The notes beneath the pieces were generated by a model, which worked only from the letters and a program-made list of their open reading frames with translations, was not told where the DNA came from and did not search any database. Positions 18,975 to 28,301 of a stretch of 64,000 nt of DNA are shown in pieces. Position numbers and translations under genes: made by a program. Within the stretch, counting starts at the first letter, position 1; each line of letters begins with the position of its first letter. Source of the stretch: Stutzerimonas stutzeri (GTDB lineage: Bacteria; Pseudomonadota; Gammaproteobacteria; Pseudomonadales; Pseudomonadaceae); assembly GCF_015291885.1 (NCBI RefSeq), contig NZ_CP036186.1:4478001-4542000 (forward strand), given 5' to 3'.

Positions 18975-19684
18975 TGCGGCATCTCCCCTTCGAACGGCTC
19001 GGGTACACCCTCAGCGCCGGGCAGTGCTTGCTGCGCGGCCTGCGCTGCCGCATCAGGCAGTCGCAGCACACGCGTAATGCGCCCATAGCGCGCGTGTTCC
19101 AGACTCAGTTCGAGCCCGACCGGCAGGCGCTCGGCTGCGTCCTCCGGGCTGCCGCGACCGAAGTCGAACGGTGGCCACTCCTCGTGCCACACGGCCTCCT
19201 CGTCCAGATAGCGCAACTGCAGGCCCTGCACGTTCTCCAGCACCCGCTGCACGCGCGGCTCGCTGTCGACGTCGCGGTCCAGTACGACCCAATAGACGCG
19301 CTCCAAATTCTGCCCGGCCAGGCGCCAGCGCACCCGCTGCAGATTGGCGCGCCGCAAGCCGGTGGGATTGCGCCAGCCGGCGCGGGTCAGCTCCAGCACC
19401 GGCGCGCCATCCTCGCCACCCAGCTGGCCGATAAATGCGTTGCGCTCGTCACCGAAGCCATCGCGTATCGGGCGTCCGATCACCTGTTGCAGGTCGCGTT
19501 CGAAGGCCCACACCGCACGGCTCAGTTCGCGCAACTGCAGCTCCTGGGCGCGCACAGCCTCATCGCTCTGCAGCACCGCTTCGAGCATGCGGTAAGTGCC
19601 GAGGCCAAGCAGCGCGAACAGGGCGATGGCAATCAGCAGTTCGAGCAGGGTGAAACCGGCGCAGTCGCGCGGGCGAGCGTTCAT
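18971..19684 (-). CDS. gspJ: Type II secretion minor pseudopilin GspJ (XcpW)
   Basis: A 237-residue minor pseudopilin. The prepilin signal is CAGFTLLELLIAIALFALLG, with Glu5 after the cleavage site. The following pattern (TYRMLEAVLQSDEAVRAQ, RELSRAVWAFERDLQQ) matches the GspJ family. It forms the pseudopilus tip with GspI and GspK. It overlaps gspK and gspI by four bases at either end. A short Ala/Gln-rich C-terminal tail is the only unusual part. Confidence 0.94.
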   Translation of the reverse strand: MNARPRDCAGFTLLELLIAIALFALLGLGTYRMLEAVLQSDEAVRAQELQLRELSRAVWAFERDLQQVIGRPIRDGFGDERNAFIGQLGGEDGAPVLELTRAGWRNPTGLRRANLQRVRWRLAGQNLERVYWVVLDRDVDSEPRVQRVLENVQGLQLRYLDEEAVWHEEWPPFDFGRGSPEDAAERLPVGLELSLEHARYGRITRVLRLPDAAAQAAQQALPGAEGVPEPFEGEMPQ

Positions 19685-20100
19685 TGGCGCGCCACTCCCG
19701 GGCCGACCGCAATGAAGCCGGTGAGGCTGGTCACCGCTCGCTCAGACACCGAACCGCTGCGCCCGCGCGGCGTCTGCAGCGCGACCCAGACGGTGACGCG
19801 GAGCAGGCCAGGGTCGGCGCTGGCCTCGATTTCGCTGAGCGTTTGCCACTTGCGGCTGCCGTAATCCAACTCCTGGGTCTCACGGCCAATGGAGGGAGGA
19901 ATCTGCTGCAACTGCAGTTCGCTGATGCGGTTGTCGGCGATCCAGCCGGCCAGAGTCAGTTCCTCCAGCCGCCCAGCATTGGTAAGGCTGCGGCCGGCAG
20001 CGGTGAGCACCACGGCCGACACGCTGGCGAAGATCGCCAGTGCCACCAGCACTTCGAGCAGGGTGAAGCCACGGCCGGCCCTGGCCAGGCGTCTGCTCAT
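19681..20100 (-). CDS. gspI: Type II secretion minor pseudopilin GspI (XcpV)
   Basis: A 139-residue minor pseudopilin with the prepilin signal GRGFTLLEVLVALAIFASVS and Glu5. GspI nucleates the tip complex with GspJ and GspK. The region around LTLAGWIADNRISELQL matches the family core. It overlaps gspH and gspJ by four bases each, so the minor pseudopilins are made from one coupled message. Confidence 0.94.
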   Translation of the reverse strand: MSRRLARAGRGFTLLEVLVALAIFASVSAVVLTAAGRSLTNAGRLEELTLAGWIADNRISELQLQQIPPSIGRETQELDYGSRKWQTLSEIEASADPGLLRVTVWVALQTPRGRSGSVSERAVTSLTGFIAVGPGVARQ

Positions 20101-20666
20101 CGCCTGTCCTCGATGACTTTCGCCTCAGGCAGACGGAAGCCGTCACTGGTGACCAGCCAGCCACCGCCGCGCTGCTGGCGTTCGGACAGGCGCAGGCTGA
20201 ACGGCGAAAGCTCGCCACTGGAAAGGATCAGCAACTGCGGCTCCAGCCGTGGTGCGCGGCGTGCCGTTCGCTCGCTGTCTCGGGACAGCCCGGCGCGGTC
20301 GTCCTGGCGCTGGGTAGGGGCCACCAGTTCCAGCGGCGTACCGTCCAGCTCCAGATCCAGGCGCATCCATTCCGGCACCTTGTGCAACTTGCGCCGCTCG
20401 ACTTCCAGCCAGCGCGTTGCTACTTCATCGTAGCGCAGCACGCGATAACCCTCGCTGTTGACCAGCAGGCCGTATTCGCGGCTGTCGAGCACCGCCTCGT
20501 CGCTGAGCACGCCGATCAGCGCAGCCAGTCGCCGTGCCTCGTCGCGCAGCTCGCGCGAGCCACTCGAGCCGCCAACGCTGAGCACCGCCACGCTGACCAG
20601 AATGCCCAGCAGGACGATCACCACCAGCAGTTCGATCAGCGTGAAAGCGCGGGCGCGCTGCCGCAT
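20097..20666 (-). CDS. gspH: Type II secretion minor pseudopilin GspH (XcpU)
   Basis: A 189-residue pseudopilin with the prepilin signal ARAFTLIELLVVIVLLGILV and Glu5, followed by the GspH body (ELRDEARRLAALIGVLSDEAVLDSREYGLLV). GspH joins the tip complex to the major GspG fibre. It starts three bases after gspG and overlaps gspI by four bases. Length is within the family range. Confidence 0.93.
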   Translation of the reverse strand: MRQRARAFTLIELLVVIVLLGILVSVAVLSVGGSSGSRELRDEARRLAALIGVLSDEAVLDSREYGLLVNSEGYRVLRYDEVATRWLEVERRKLHKVPEWMRLDLELDGTPLELVAPTQRQDDRAGLSRDSERTARRAPRLEPQLLILSSGELSPFSLRLSERQQRGGGWLVTSDGFRLPEAKVIEDRR

Positions 20667-20669
20667 CGA

Positions 20670-21104
20670 TTAGAGGTCCCAGTTACCGATGTCGGCATTG
20701 AGGTCGCTGCCTCCGGGCTTGCCGTCGGCACCAAAGGAGTAGAGGTCGAACTGGCCCTGGGTGCCCGGCGAGAGGTACTGGTAGTCGTTGCCCCATGGGT
20801 CCTTGGGCAGACGCTTGAGATAGCCATCGCGGTTCCAGTTCTTCGGCTGCGGGTTGCCGGAAGGCTTCTTCACCAGTGCATCCAGCCCCTGCTGGGTGCT
20901 CGGGTAGGCAAAATTATCCAGCTTGTACATGTCCAGCGCGGCGGCTATGGCCTTGATGTCGCCCTTGGCCACGGTAACCTTGGCCTGGTCCGGCCGGCTC
21001 ATCACCTGCGGCACCACCAGCGCGGCGAGGATGCCGAGGATGACCACCACCACCATGATTTCGATGAGGGTGAAGCCCCCTTGCGTACGTCGTTGCAACT
21101 TCAT
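20670..21104 (-). CDS. gspG: Type II secretion major pseudopilin GspG (XcpT)
   Basis: A 144-residue major pseudopilin. The signal QGGFTLIEIMVVVVILGILA carries the cleavage Gly and Glu5. The body YKLDNFAYPSTQQGLDALV and the loop LPKDPWGNDYQYLSPG are hallmarks of GspG, as is the Asp-rich calcium-binding C-terminus (GADGKPGGSDLNADIGNWDL). It polymerises into the secretion pseudopilus. gspF lies five bases upstream. Confidence 0.97.
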   Translation of the reverse strand: MKLQRRTQGGFTLIEIMVVVVILGILAALVVPQVMSRPDQAKVTVAKGDIKAIAAALDMYKLDNFAYPSTQQGLDALVKKPSGNPQPKNWNRDGYLKRLPKDPWGNDYQYLSPGTQGQFDLYSFGADGKPGGSDLNADIGNWDL

Positions 21105-21109
21105 TGTCG

Positions 21110-22324
21110 TTACCCCACCAGTTGGTTGAGAGAGAGGATCGGCATCAGGATCGCCAGCACGATGACCAGCACCACAGCCCCCATGAACACCAGCATGAAC
21201 GGTTCGAACAGGCCGACCAGCAAAGACACCTGGGCGGCGAGGTCGTTCTCCTGATTGCGAGCGGTTCGCGCCAGCATCTGATCCAGTTCACCGGATTTCT
21301 CGCCGCTGGCGATCATGTGCAGCATCATCGGCGGGAATTCGCCGGTGGCGTCCAGCGCGCGGGTCAGGCTGCTGCCCTCGCGCACCTTCTGCGCCGCCTC
21401 CACCACCCGCTCACGGATGCGCAGGTTGGCGATCACCGCGGCAGCGATGGACAGCGCCTCCACCAGCGGCACGCCGCTCTTGGTGAGGATCGCCAGGGTA
21501 GAAGCGAAGCGCGCGGTATTGGTCGCCCGGCTCAGCCGACCAATCAGCGGTATCCGCAGAATGAACGCATGCCAGCGCAGGCGCAGCGCCGGGTCGCGCA
21601 ATGCCGCACGCATGGCCATCAAGGCGGCGATGATGCCGAGCACGATCAGCCAGCCCCAGTTCTTCACCACGTCGCTGGTGGCGATCAGCCCGCGGGTCAG
21701 CGCCGGCAGTTCCTGCCCGGTGTTGACGAACACCTTGACCACGTCCGGCACCACGTAGCCGAGCAGCAGCACGACGATGGCCAGCGAGGCGACCATCAGG
21801 ATCACCGGATAGAGCAGCGCCAGCTGGATCTTCTGCCGCGATTGCTGACGCTGGTCGGTGTAGTCGGCCAGCTGGTCGAGCACCAGCCCGAGATGGCCGG
21901 CATGTTCGCCGGCCGCCACGGTGGCGCGGTAGAGTTCGGGAAAGGCCGACGGATATTCGCGCAGCGCCGCGGCCATGCTGTGGCCTTCCATCACTCGCGC
22001 ACGCACGGCCAGCAGCATCGACTTGATCTTCGCCGAGGTGGACTGCGCCGCTGCTGCACGCAGGGCCTCCTCGATCGGCAGCGCGGCCTGAACCAGTGTC
22101 GCCAGCTGCCGGGTGACCAACGCCAGATCCCGCGCCGACAGGCCGCGGCCGAAGCTGAAACCGCCGCGACTGACGTCTTCCTTGGACTTGGCCTGCTTCA
22201 CCTCCAGCGGCGCCCACTGTTTCTCGCGCAGCAACTGCCGCGCCTGACGCGGGCTGTCGGCTTCGATCAGCCCCTTCTGCTCGCGGCCACGCGGGTCGAG
22301 GGCAAGGTATTCGAAGGCAGCCAT
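21110..22324 (-). CDS. gspF: Type II secretion inner-membrane protein GspF (XcpS)
   Basis: A 404-residue polytopic platform protein with two repeated cytoplasmic domains and three membrane segments, including IQLALLYPVILMVASLAIVVLLL and FMLVFMGAVVLVIVLAILMPI. The N-terminal YLALDPRGREQKGLIEADSPRQARQ and the motif GEHAGHLGLVLDQLADY are typical. It contacts the GspE ATPase. It is separated from gspE by a 156-base gap that carries an inverted repeat, the only wide gap in this operon. Confidence 0.95.
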   Translation of the reverse strand: MAAFEYLALDPRGREQKGLIEADSPRQARQLLREKQWAPLEVKQAKSKEDVSRGGFSFGRGLSARDLALVTRQLATLVQAALPIEEALRAAAAQSTSAKIKSMLLAVRARVMEGHSMAAALREYPSAFPELYRATVAAGEHAGHLGLVLDQLADYTDQRQQSRQKIQLALLYPVILMVASLAIVVLLLGYVVPDVVKVFVNTGQELPALTRGLIATSDVVKNWGWLIVLGIIAALMAMRAALRDPALRLRWHAFILRIPLIGRLSRATNTARFASTLAILTKSGVPLVEALSIAAAVIANLRIRERVVEAAQKVREGSSLTRALDATGEFPPMMLHMIASGEKSGELDQMLARTARNQENDLAAQVSLLVGLFEPFMLVFMGAVVLVIVLAILMPILSLNQLVG

Positions 22325-22343
22325 CAGGCGATTCCCAACACTG

Positions 22344-22414
22344 GCGATTCGCGGTCAAGAGCGCTCCCACGCAGGCACCGCAAAGCCATGGGAGCCGCCT
22401 TGGCCGCGAATGGC
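22344..22414. repeat. REP-like imperfect inverted repeat between gspE and gspF
   Basis: Left arm 22344-22369 and right arm 22389-22414 are inverted copies of a 26-base unit with about four mismatches, around a 19-base loop. The shared core ATTCGCGG-n-CAAG-n-GCTCCCA matches the style of Pseudomonas extragenic palindromes (GGGAGC...GGC.CGCGAAT). It interrupts the secretion operon at its only gap and could form a stable RNA hairpin that alters distal gene expression. Confidence 0.7.
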
Positions 22415-22480
22415 GCCATGACGCACCAGCAGCCGGGCCGCAGATGCCTCTCCAGGCGAGCCGAAAACAACCTCATCCCT

Positions 22481-23995
22481 TCACTCCTCACGCGTCACCC
22501 GTAGCACTTCCTCAATGGTGGTCACGCCTTCGCGCACCTTGCGCAGGCCGTCGTCGCGGATGCTGGGGCCCAGCACCCGGGCGTGACGCAGCATGTCCTG
22601 CTCGCTGGCACGGGTGTGCACCATGGTGCGCAGGGTGTCGTCGAACAGCACCAGCTCATAGATGCCGGTACGCCCGCGGTAACCGAGGCCACGGCATTGC
22701 TCGCAGCCTTCGGCGTGGTACAGCGTCGGCGCCTCGGCTGGGCTGACGCCGAGCAGCTCGCACTCGGCGGCATCGGCGATGTAGGCGCGTTTGCAGTCAT
22801 TGCACAACACCCGCACGAGGCGCTGGGCCAGCACGCCAAGCAGCGACGAGGAAATCAGAAACGGTTCGACGCCCATGTCCACCAGGCGCGTGACGGCGCC
22901 GATGGCGCTGTTGGTGTGCAGCGTGGAAAGCACCAGGTGGCCGGTCAGCGAGGCCTGCACCGCCATATCGGCGGTTTCCTGATCGCGGATCTCGCCGACC
23001 ATCACCACGTCCGGGTCCTGACGCAGGATGGCGCGCAACCCGCGGGCGAAGGTCATGTCGACCTTGGTGTTGACCTGGGTCTGGCCAATGCCTTCAAGGT
23101 GGTACTCGATGGGGTCCTCGACGGTGAGGATGTTGCGGGTGCGGTCGTTGAGGGTGGTCAGCGCGGCGTAGAGCGTGGTGGTCTTACCCGACCCGGTGGG
23201 GCCGGTGACCAGAATGATCCCGTGCGGTTTCTTCACCGCCTGCTCCAGGTGGTCGCGGTCCTGCTCGTTCATGCCCAGATGACGCAAGGTCAGGCGCCCG
23301 GCCTGCTTGTCGAGCAGACGCAACACCACCCGCTCGCCATTGGCCGAGGGCAGCGTGGAGACGCGGATGTCGACTTCCCGACCGCCAACCCGCAGCGAGA
23401 TACGCCCGTCCTGCGGGATGCGCTTCTCGGCGATGTCCAGCTTGGCCATGACCTTGATCCGCGACACCAGCAATGCCGCCAGCTCGCGCTTGGGCTGCAC
23501 TACTTCACGGAGGATGCCGTCGACGCGAAAGCGGATCACCAGGCGCTTCTCGAAGGTTTCGATATGGATATCCGAGGCGTTCTCGTTGATCGCCTCGCCG
23601 AGGATGGCGTTGATCAGGCGAATGATCGGCGCGTCGTCCTCCTGCTCCAGCAGGTCCTCGGTTTCCTGGATCTGATCGGCCAGGCTGGCCAGGTCCAGAT
23701 CGTTGCCCAGCCCCTCGACCATCAACATCGCCGCGGAAGAGTCGTGCTGATAGGCCGCACCTAGCGCCTGATCGAAATCCGCCTGCGGCAGCCACTGCAT
23801 CGCCAGGCGCATGCCGACCACCCGCTGCGCCTCCTGCACCGCCGTCAGCGCGGCGCCCTCGCGCAGGCCCAGGCGCATCTCGCCGCCACGCTCCAGCAGG
23901 ATCACGCCATGTCGCCGCGCGAAGGCGAACGGCAGGCGCCGCTGGGCCGGCTGTTCGAGCAGCGTGGTGACTTCGTTTACATCGAGTTCGGGCAT
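22481..23995 (-). CDS. gspE: Type II secretion ATPase GspE (XcpR)
   Basis: A 504-residue secretion ATPase. Walker A is GPTGSGKT at residues 265-272, with the Asp and His boxes in [20 protein letters not shown], Walker [10 protein letters not shown], and the His box [14 protein letters not shown]. The four-cysteine zinc domain (CNDC and CEQC) is complete, as in other GspE proteins. It energises pseudopilus assembly through GspL and GspF. GGAG precedes the ATG. It is the first gene of the row; neither gspC nor gspD is next to it. Confidence 0.97.
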   Translation of the reverse strand: MPELDVNEVTTLLEQPAQRRLPFAFARRHGVILLERGGEMRLGLREGAALTAVQEAQRVVGMRLAMQWLPQADFDQALGAAYQHDSSAAMLMVEGLGNDLDLASLADQIQETEDLLEQEDDAPIIRLINAILGEAINENASDIHIETFEKRLVIRFRVDGILREVVQPKRELAALLVSRIKVMAKLDIAEKRIPQDGRISLRVGGREVDIRVSTLPSANGERVVLRLLDKQAGRLTLRHLGMNEQDRDHLEQAVKKPHGIILVTGPTGSGKTTTLYAALTTLNDRTRNILTVEDPIEYHLEGIGQTQVNTKVDMTFARGLRAILRQDPDVVMVGEIRDQETADMAVQASLTGHLVLSTLHTNSAIGAVTRLVDMGVEPFLISSSLLGVLAQRLVRVLCNDCKRAYIADAAECELLGVSPAEAPTLYHAEGCEQCRGLGYRGRTGIYELVLFDDTLRTMVHTRASEQDMLRHARVLGPSIRDDGLRKVREGVTTIEEVLRVTREE

Positions 23996-24517
23996 CGTGC
24001 AGCTCCACCAGCGATACGCAGCGACCCGACGTCACCGCGTTCGAAACACTCCAATCGGGTCCAACCAGCCTAGTTGGACTACAAGGATTGGATGACATTT
24101 CAACGGGTGCGTGTTTTTCCCGCACAACTCGACTTAATTCGGCACCAAGGTCGCAGGCGCATGGCACCGCGGACGAATACCCCGTCAATGGCGCGTCATT
24201 CATGATGCGGCGCGTCGTGTGCCCGGCGAGGACATTTTGGTCGTACGCAGAGCCAAACAGGACGCAATCTGCAGCGAAGCGCGGAAAACAGGCAGTCATC
24301 CTGCGACTGATGCGTCAAATACAATCGTTTGATTGAAACAGTTGTTTGATTTTTTTAAGACTTGCAGAATGCCGCGCCGGGCGATCGGTTTTTGCGCATC
24401 GCTTAGCGGGCTTCACCTGTTCCAAACCCCGCCCGCCAGAGCAGCGGACGGGTGAAAAGCACGTCGGTGCGCGGTTCGCCGCAGCACCGGTCATGATCAC
24501 GCAGGAGAACAACAACA
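23996..24517. other. Long intergenic region between divergent gspE and pntAA
   Basis: This 522-base gap separates the divergent secretion and transhydrogenase operons. I see no convincing gene: the short open frames inside lack a ribosome binding site and have a composition unlike protein. It is AT-richer than its surroundings near 24310-24360, where an operator-like inverted repeat lies. The rest holds nothing I can name. Promoters for both operons must be here. Confidence 0.6.
24334..24349. promoter_or_regulatory. Operator-like inverted repeat upstream of pntAA
   Basis: TGAAACA-GT-TGTTTGA is a near-perfect inverted repeat (one mismatch) and contains GAAAC-N4-GTTTG, which fits the consensus published for the fatty-acid responsive TetR-type repressor PsrA. 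A second GTTTGAT copy lies 17 bases to the left. It sits about 170 bases upstream of the pntAA start. The protein assignment is inference. Confidence 0.45.
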
Positions 24518-25639
24518 ATGCACATCGGTGTTCCTCTCGAAACCCACTCTGGGGAGACGCGCGTCGCCGCAACCCCGGAAACCGTCAAGAAACTGATCGG
24601 CCAAGGGCACCGGGTGACGCTGCAAAGCGGCGCCGGGTTGCTTTCCAGCGTGCCGGACAGCGCCTATGAAGCGGTCGGCGCAACCATCGGCGATGCCGCC
24701 GCGGCCTTCGCCGCCGAGCTGGTGCTGAAGGTCAATGCGCCGGACGATGCGGAACTGGCGCAGATGCAGTCCGGCAGCGTGCTGCTGGGCATGCTCAACC
24801 CCTTCGATAACGAATGCATCGCGCGCATGGCCGCCCGCGGCATCACTGCGTTCGCCATGGAAGCCGCGCCGCGTACGTCCCGGGCGCAGAGCCTGGACGT
24901 GCTGTCGTCGCAGGCCAACATCGCCGGTTACAAGGCGGTGCTGGTCGGCGCCCATCACTACCCGCGCTTCATGCCGATGCTGATGACTGCTGCCGGTACG
25001 GTGAAGGCCGCACGCGTGCTGATCCTCGGTGCCGGTGTCGCCGGACTGCAGGCCATCGCCACGGCCAAACGCCTGGGTGCAGTGGTCGAGGCTTCGGACG
25101 TGCGTCCGGCGGTGAAGGAGCAGATCGAATCGCTCGGCGCCAAGTTCGTCGACGTGCCGCTGGAGACCGACGAGGAACGCGAATGCGCCGAAGGCGTTGG
25201 CGGCTATGCGCGGCCGATGCCGGCTTCGTGGATGGCGCGTCAGGCCCAGGCGGTGCACCAGCGTGCGCTGCAGTCGGACATCGTCATCACGACCGCGCTG
25301 ATTCCGGGCCGCAAGGCGCCGACGCTGCTGCAGGAAGCCACTGTCGAGCAGATGAAGCCCGGCTCGGTGATCGTCGATCTGGCAGCCGGCCACGGCGGCA
25401 ACTGCCCACTGACCGAGATCGATCAGGTGGTGGTGCGCCACGGTGTGACCATCGTCGGCCACGCCAACCTGGCGACGCTGGTCGCGGCCGACGCCTCGGC
25501 GCTGTACGCCCGCAACCTGCTGGATTTCCTCAAGCTGGTCATCGACAAGGACGGCCAGTTCCAGCTCAACCTCGAAGACGACATCGTCGCCGCGTGCCTG
25601 ATGTGCCGCGACGGCCAGGTCGTGCGGACCAACGGTTAA
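24518..25639 (+). CDS. pntAA: Proton-translocating NAD(P) transhydrogenase subunit alpha, part 1
   Basis: A 373-residue soluble NAD(H)-binding domain I protein. It begins [20 protein letters not shown], carries the nucleotide-binding [18 protein letters not shown] followed by EASDVR, and the mobile-loop-type segment is present. In E. coli this is the N-terminal half of PntA; here alpha is split, as in Rhodospirillum and pseudomonads. AGGAG lies upstream of the ATG. It is the first gene of a three-gene operon that makes NADPH at the expense of the proton gradient. Confidence 0.96.
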   Translation: MHIGVPLETHSGETRVAATPETVKKLIGQGHRVTLQSGAGLLSSVPDSAYEAVGATIGDAAAAFAAELVLKVNAPDDAELAQMQSGSVLLGMLNPFDNECIARMAARGITAFAMEAAPRTSRAQSLDVLSSQANIAGYKAVLVGAHHYPRFMPMLMTAAGTVKAARVLILGAGVAGLQAIATAKRLGAVVEASDVRPAVKEQIESLGAKFVDVPLETDEERECAEGVGGYARPMPASWMARQAQAVHQRALQSDIVITTALIPGRKAPTLLQEATVEQMKPGSVIVDLAAGHGGNCPLTEIDQVVVRHGVTIVGHANLATLVAADASALYARNLLDFLKLVIDKDGQFQLNLEDDIVAACLMCRDGQVVRTNG

Positions 25640-25652
25640 GGGAGACGCGAAC

Positions 25653-25970
25653 ATGGATCTGATTTCAGACGGCATCTACAACCTGATCATCTTCGTGCTG
25701 GCGATCTACGTCGGCTACCACGTGGTCTGGAACGTCACCCCGGCCCTGCACACCCCGCTGATGGCGGTCACCAACGCGATCTCGGCGATCGTCATCGTCG
25801 GCGCCATGCTGGCCGCCGCGCTCACCGTCACCCCGCTGGGCAAGGCCATGGGCACCCTGGCCGTGGCGCTGGCCGCGGTCAACGTGTTCGGGGGCTTCCT
25901 GGTCACCCGCCGCATGCTGGAAATGTTCAAGAAGAAGGACCGCAGTGCGGCCAAGGCGGAGGGCAAGTAA
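25653..25970 (+). CDS. pntAB: NAD(P) transhydrogenase subunit alpha, part 2 (membrane)
   Basis: A 105-residue membrane protein with three to four hydrophobic helices ([54 protein letters not shown]) and a lysine-rich tail. It supplies the alpha part of membrane domain II, which forms the proton channel with PntB. It starts 13 bases after pntAA and stops three bases before pntB. Confidence 0.96.
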   Translation: MDLISDGIYNLIIFVLAIYVGYHVVWNVTPALHTPLMAVTNAISAIVIVGAMLAAALTVTPLGKAMGTLAVALAAVNVFGGFLVTRRMLEMFKKKDRSAAKAEGK

Positions 25971-25973
25971 GCC

Positions 25974-27410
25974 ATGAGCATGAACCTGATCACCCTGCTC
26001 TATCTGGTCGCCTCGGTGTGCTTCATCCAGGCACTGAAGGGCTTGTCCCACCCCACCACCTCACGACGCGGCAACCTGTTCGGCATGATCGGCATGGGGC
26101 TGGCGATGCTCACCACGGTCGGCCTGATCTTCAAGCTCGGCAGCGAGCTGGCCACCGCCGGCATCGGCTACGTGATCGTCGGCCTGCTGATCGGCGGTAG
26201 CGTCGGCACCATCATGGCCAAGCGCGTCGAGATGACCAAGATGCCCGAGCTGGTCGCCTTCATGCACAGCATGATCGGCCTGGCCGCGGTATTCATCGCC
26301 ATCGCCGCGGTGGTCGAGCCGCAGTCGCTGGGCATCGTCGAGCAGATCGGCTACGCCATTCCGGTGGGTAACCGCCTGGAGCTGTTTCTCGGCGCGGCCA
26401 TCGGTGCCATCACCTTCTCCGGTTCGGTGATCGCCTTCGGCAAGCTCTCGGGCAAGTACAAGTTCCGCCTGTTTCAGGGTGCCCCGGTGGTATTCAAGGG
26501 CCAGCACATGGTCAACCTGGCCGTGGGCCTGGCGATCGTCGGCCTAGGCCTGGTCTACACCTTCACCGGCAACCTGACCGCCTTCGCCATCCTGGTGGCG
26601 CTGGCGTTCGTCATCGGCGTGCTGATCATCATCCCCATTGGCGGCGCGGACATGCCGGTGGTGGTGTCGATGCTCAACTCGTATTCGGGCTGGGCGGCCG
26701 CCGGTATCGGCTTCTCGCTGAACAACTCGATGCTGATCATCGCCGGCTCACTGGTGGGCTCGAGCGGCGCGATCCTCTCGTACATCATGTGCAAGGCGAT
26801 GAACCGCTCGTTCTTCAACGTGATCCTCGGCGGCTTCGGTGCCGACGCCGATGCCGGCGGCCCGGCGGGCGCGCAGCTTGAGCGCAACGTGAAGTCCGGT
26901 TCGGCCGACGACGCCGCGTTCCTGTTGACCAACGCCGACACCGTGATCATCGTTCCCGGCTACGGCCTGGCGGTGGCCCGCGCGCAGCACGCGCTGATGG
27001 AACTGGCCGAGAAGCTGACGCACATGGGCGTGACCGTGAAGTACGCGATCCACCCGGTCGCCGGGCGCATGCCGGGCCATATGAACGTGCTGCTGGCGGA
27101 GGCCGAGGTGCCTTACGAGCAGGTGTTCGAGATGGACGACATCAACTCCGAGTTCGGCCAGGCCGACGTGGTGCTGGTGCTCGGCGCCAACGACGTGGTC
27201 AACCCGGCGGCGAAGACCGATCCGAAGTCGGCGATCGCTGGCATGCCGATTCTCGAGGCCTACAAAGCCAAGACGGTCATCGTCAACAAGCGCTCCATGG
27301 CCAGCGGCTATGCGGGCCTGGACAACGAGCTGTTCTACATGGACAAGACCATGATGGTCTTCGGCGACGCGAAGAAGGTCGTCGAGGACATGGTCAAGGC
27401 CGTGGAATGA
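25974..27410 (+). CDS. pntB: NAD(P) transhydrogenase subunit beta
   Basis: A 478-residue protein. The first 270 residues are membrane helices of domain II; the C-terminal 180 residues form the NADP(H)-binding domain III (VIIVPGYGLAVARAQHAL, HPVAGRMPGHMNVLLAEA, GANDVVNPAAKTDPKSAIAG). It completes the proton-translocating transhydrogenase in the inner membrane. A good terminator follows the stop codon. Confidence 0.97.
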   Translation: MSMNLITLLYLVASVCFIQALKGLSHPTTSRRGNLFGMIGMGLAMLTTVGLIFKLGSELATAGIGYVIVGLLIGGSVGTIMAKRVEMTKMPELVAFMHSMIGLAAVFIAIAAVVEPQSLGIVEQIGYAIPVGNRLELFLGAAIGAITFSGSVIAFGKLSGKYKFRLFQGAPVVFKGQHMVNLAVGLAIVGLGLVYTFTGNLTAFAILVALAFVIGVLIIIPIGGADMPVVVSMLNSYSGWAAAGIGFSLNNSMLIIAGSLVGSSGAILSYIMCKAMNRSFFNVILGGFGADADAGGPAGAQLERNVKSGSADDAAFLLTNADTVIIVPGYGLAVARAQHALMELAEKLTHMGVTVKYAIHPVAGRMPGHMNVLLAEAEVPYEQVFEMDDINSEFGQADVVLVLGANDVVNPAAKTDPKSAIAGMPILEAYKAKTVIVNKRSMASGYAGLDNELFYMDKTMMVFGDAKKVVEDMVKAVE

Positions 27411-27427
27411 TCGCCTCGCGCTGAAAC

Positions 27428-27468
27428 GAAAAACCCCTCCCGGCCCGTGCCGCGAGGGGTTTTTTCTT
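27428..27468 (+). terminator. Rho-independent terminator of the pnt operon
   Basis: Stem AACCCCTC / GAGGGGTT with a GC-rich 14-base loop, followed by TTTTTC. It lies 20 bases after the pntB stop. A GTAGGGTGG repeat fragment begins right after it. Confidence 0.9.
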
Positions 27469-27591
27469 TACGTAGGGTGGGCTTCAGCTCGCCAATGCCG
27501 GTCGGCTTGGCCTCGGTCTAATCGCAGAACTTTCCACATCGGCGGGCAACTCCAGGCACGGAGTCAGCCTTCGGGCAGCTGAAGCAAAGCG

Positions 27592-28182
27592 TCATACCGC
27601 AAAGCCGAATACCTCACCCAGATGCCGGCGGTAGCGTTCAACATCCGCCTCGATCTGCGGCCGCTTCATCACATCGACGCAAAGAAACGTCGGCAGGCCC
27701 TGCATGCCGAGAAACTCATGGGCCTTGTGGAACGGCAGGTAGACCGCATCCACGCCCTTGCCGGCAAAGAAATCGCTGGGGTCGTCGAAGGCCTGCTGCG
27801 GCGCGTTCCAGGTGGCGGAGATCATGTAGCGTTTGCCCTGCAGCAGACCGCCGCTGCCGTACTTCTGCGAGGCATCGGAGCGGGTGCGGCCATCGTTGGC
27901 GTAGAGACTGCCGTGGCCGGCGGTGAACACCTCGTCGAGGTATTTCTTCACCGTCCAGGGTGCGCCCATCCACCAGCCGGGCATCTGATAGATCAGCGCA
28001 TCGGCCCAGAGGATCTTCTCGACCTCCTGCTGCACGTCGTAGCCGGCATCGATCTCGGTGGTGCGCACCTCGAAACCTGCCGCCGTCAGGGTTTCGATGG
28101 CGGCCTGGTGCAAGGTGGCGTTGTAACGACCGGCAGAATGCGCGAAGGCCTTGCCGCCGTTGAGTAGCAGAATCTTGTTCAT
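27592..28182 (-). CDS. mdaB: NAD(P)H:quinone oxidoreductase MdaB (flavodoxin-like fold)
   Basis: A 196-residue flavoprotein of the MdaB/NQO2-like family, which reduces quinones by two electrons and limits oxidative stress. Motifs include the N-terminal ILLLNGGKAFAHSAGRYN, the FMN/FAD region YQMPGWWMGAPWTVKKYLDEVF and SATWNAPQQAF. I chose MNKILLLNGG with GAGG upstream; an earlier in-frame start adds 24 residues that do not fit the family. It converges with the pnt operon. Confidence 0.93.
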   Translation of the reverse strand: MNKILLLNGGKAFAHSAGRYNATLHQAAIETLTAAGFEVRTTEIDAGYDVQQEVEKILWADALIYQMPGWWMGAPWTVKKYLDEVFTAGHGSLYANDGRTRSDASQKYGSGGLLQGKRYMISATWNAPQQAFDDPSDFFAGKGVDAVYLPFHKAHEFLGMQGLPTFLCVDVMKRPQIEADVERYRRHLGEVFGFAV

Positions 28183-28301
28183 GGAACACCTCAGCAACAG
28201 AATGGCGCGCAGCTTAGCCACCCGTGCGTACCGCTCCCAGACCGTAACGGGCAAATGATCTTTGCGCTGCAGTCACGAATCCGTCGCTGATTGGCTTCAA
28301 G

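Noticed and set aside
21104..22504. Plus-strand open frame of 466 codons
   Set aside because: Antisense shadow of gspF, rich in His, Gln and Arg, with no recognisable motif.
22583..23764. Plus-strand open frame of 393 codons
   Set aside because: Antisense shadow of gspE, which has all ATPase motifs on the other strand.
24088..24336. 82-codon frame in the gspE-pntAA gap
   Set aside because: No ribosome binding site, no hydrophobic or domain pattern, and it runs into the operator-like repeat.
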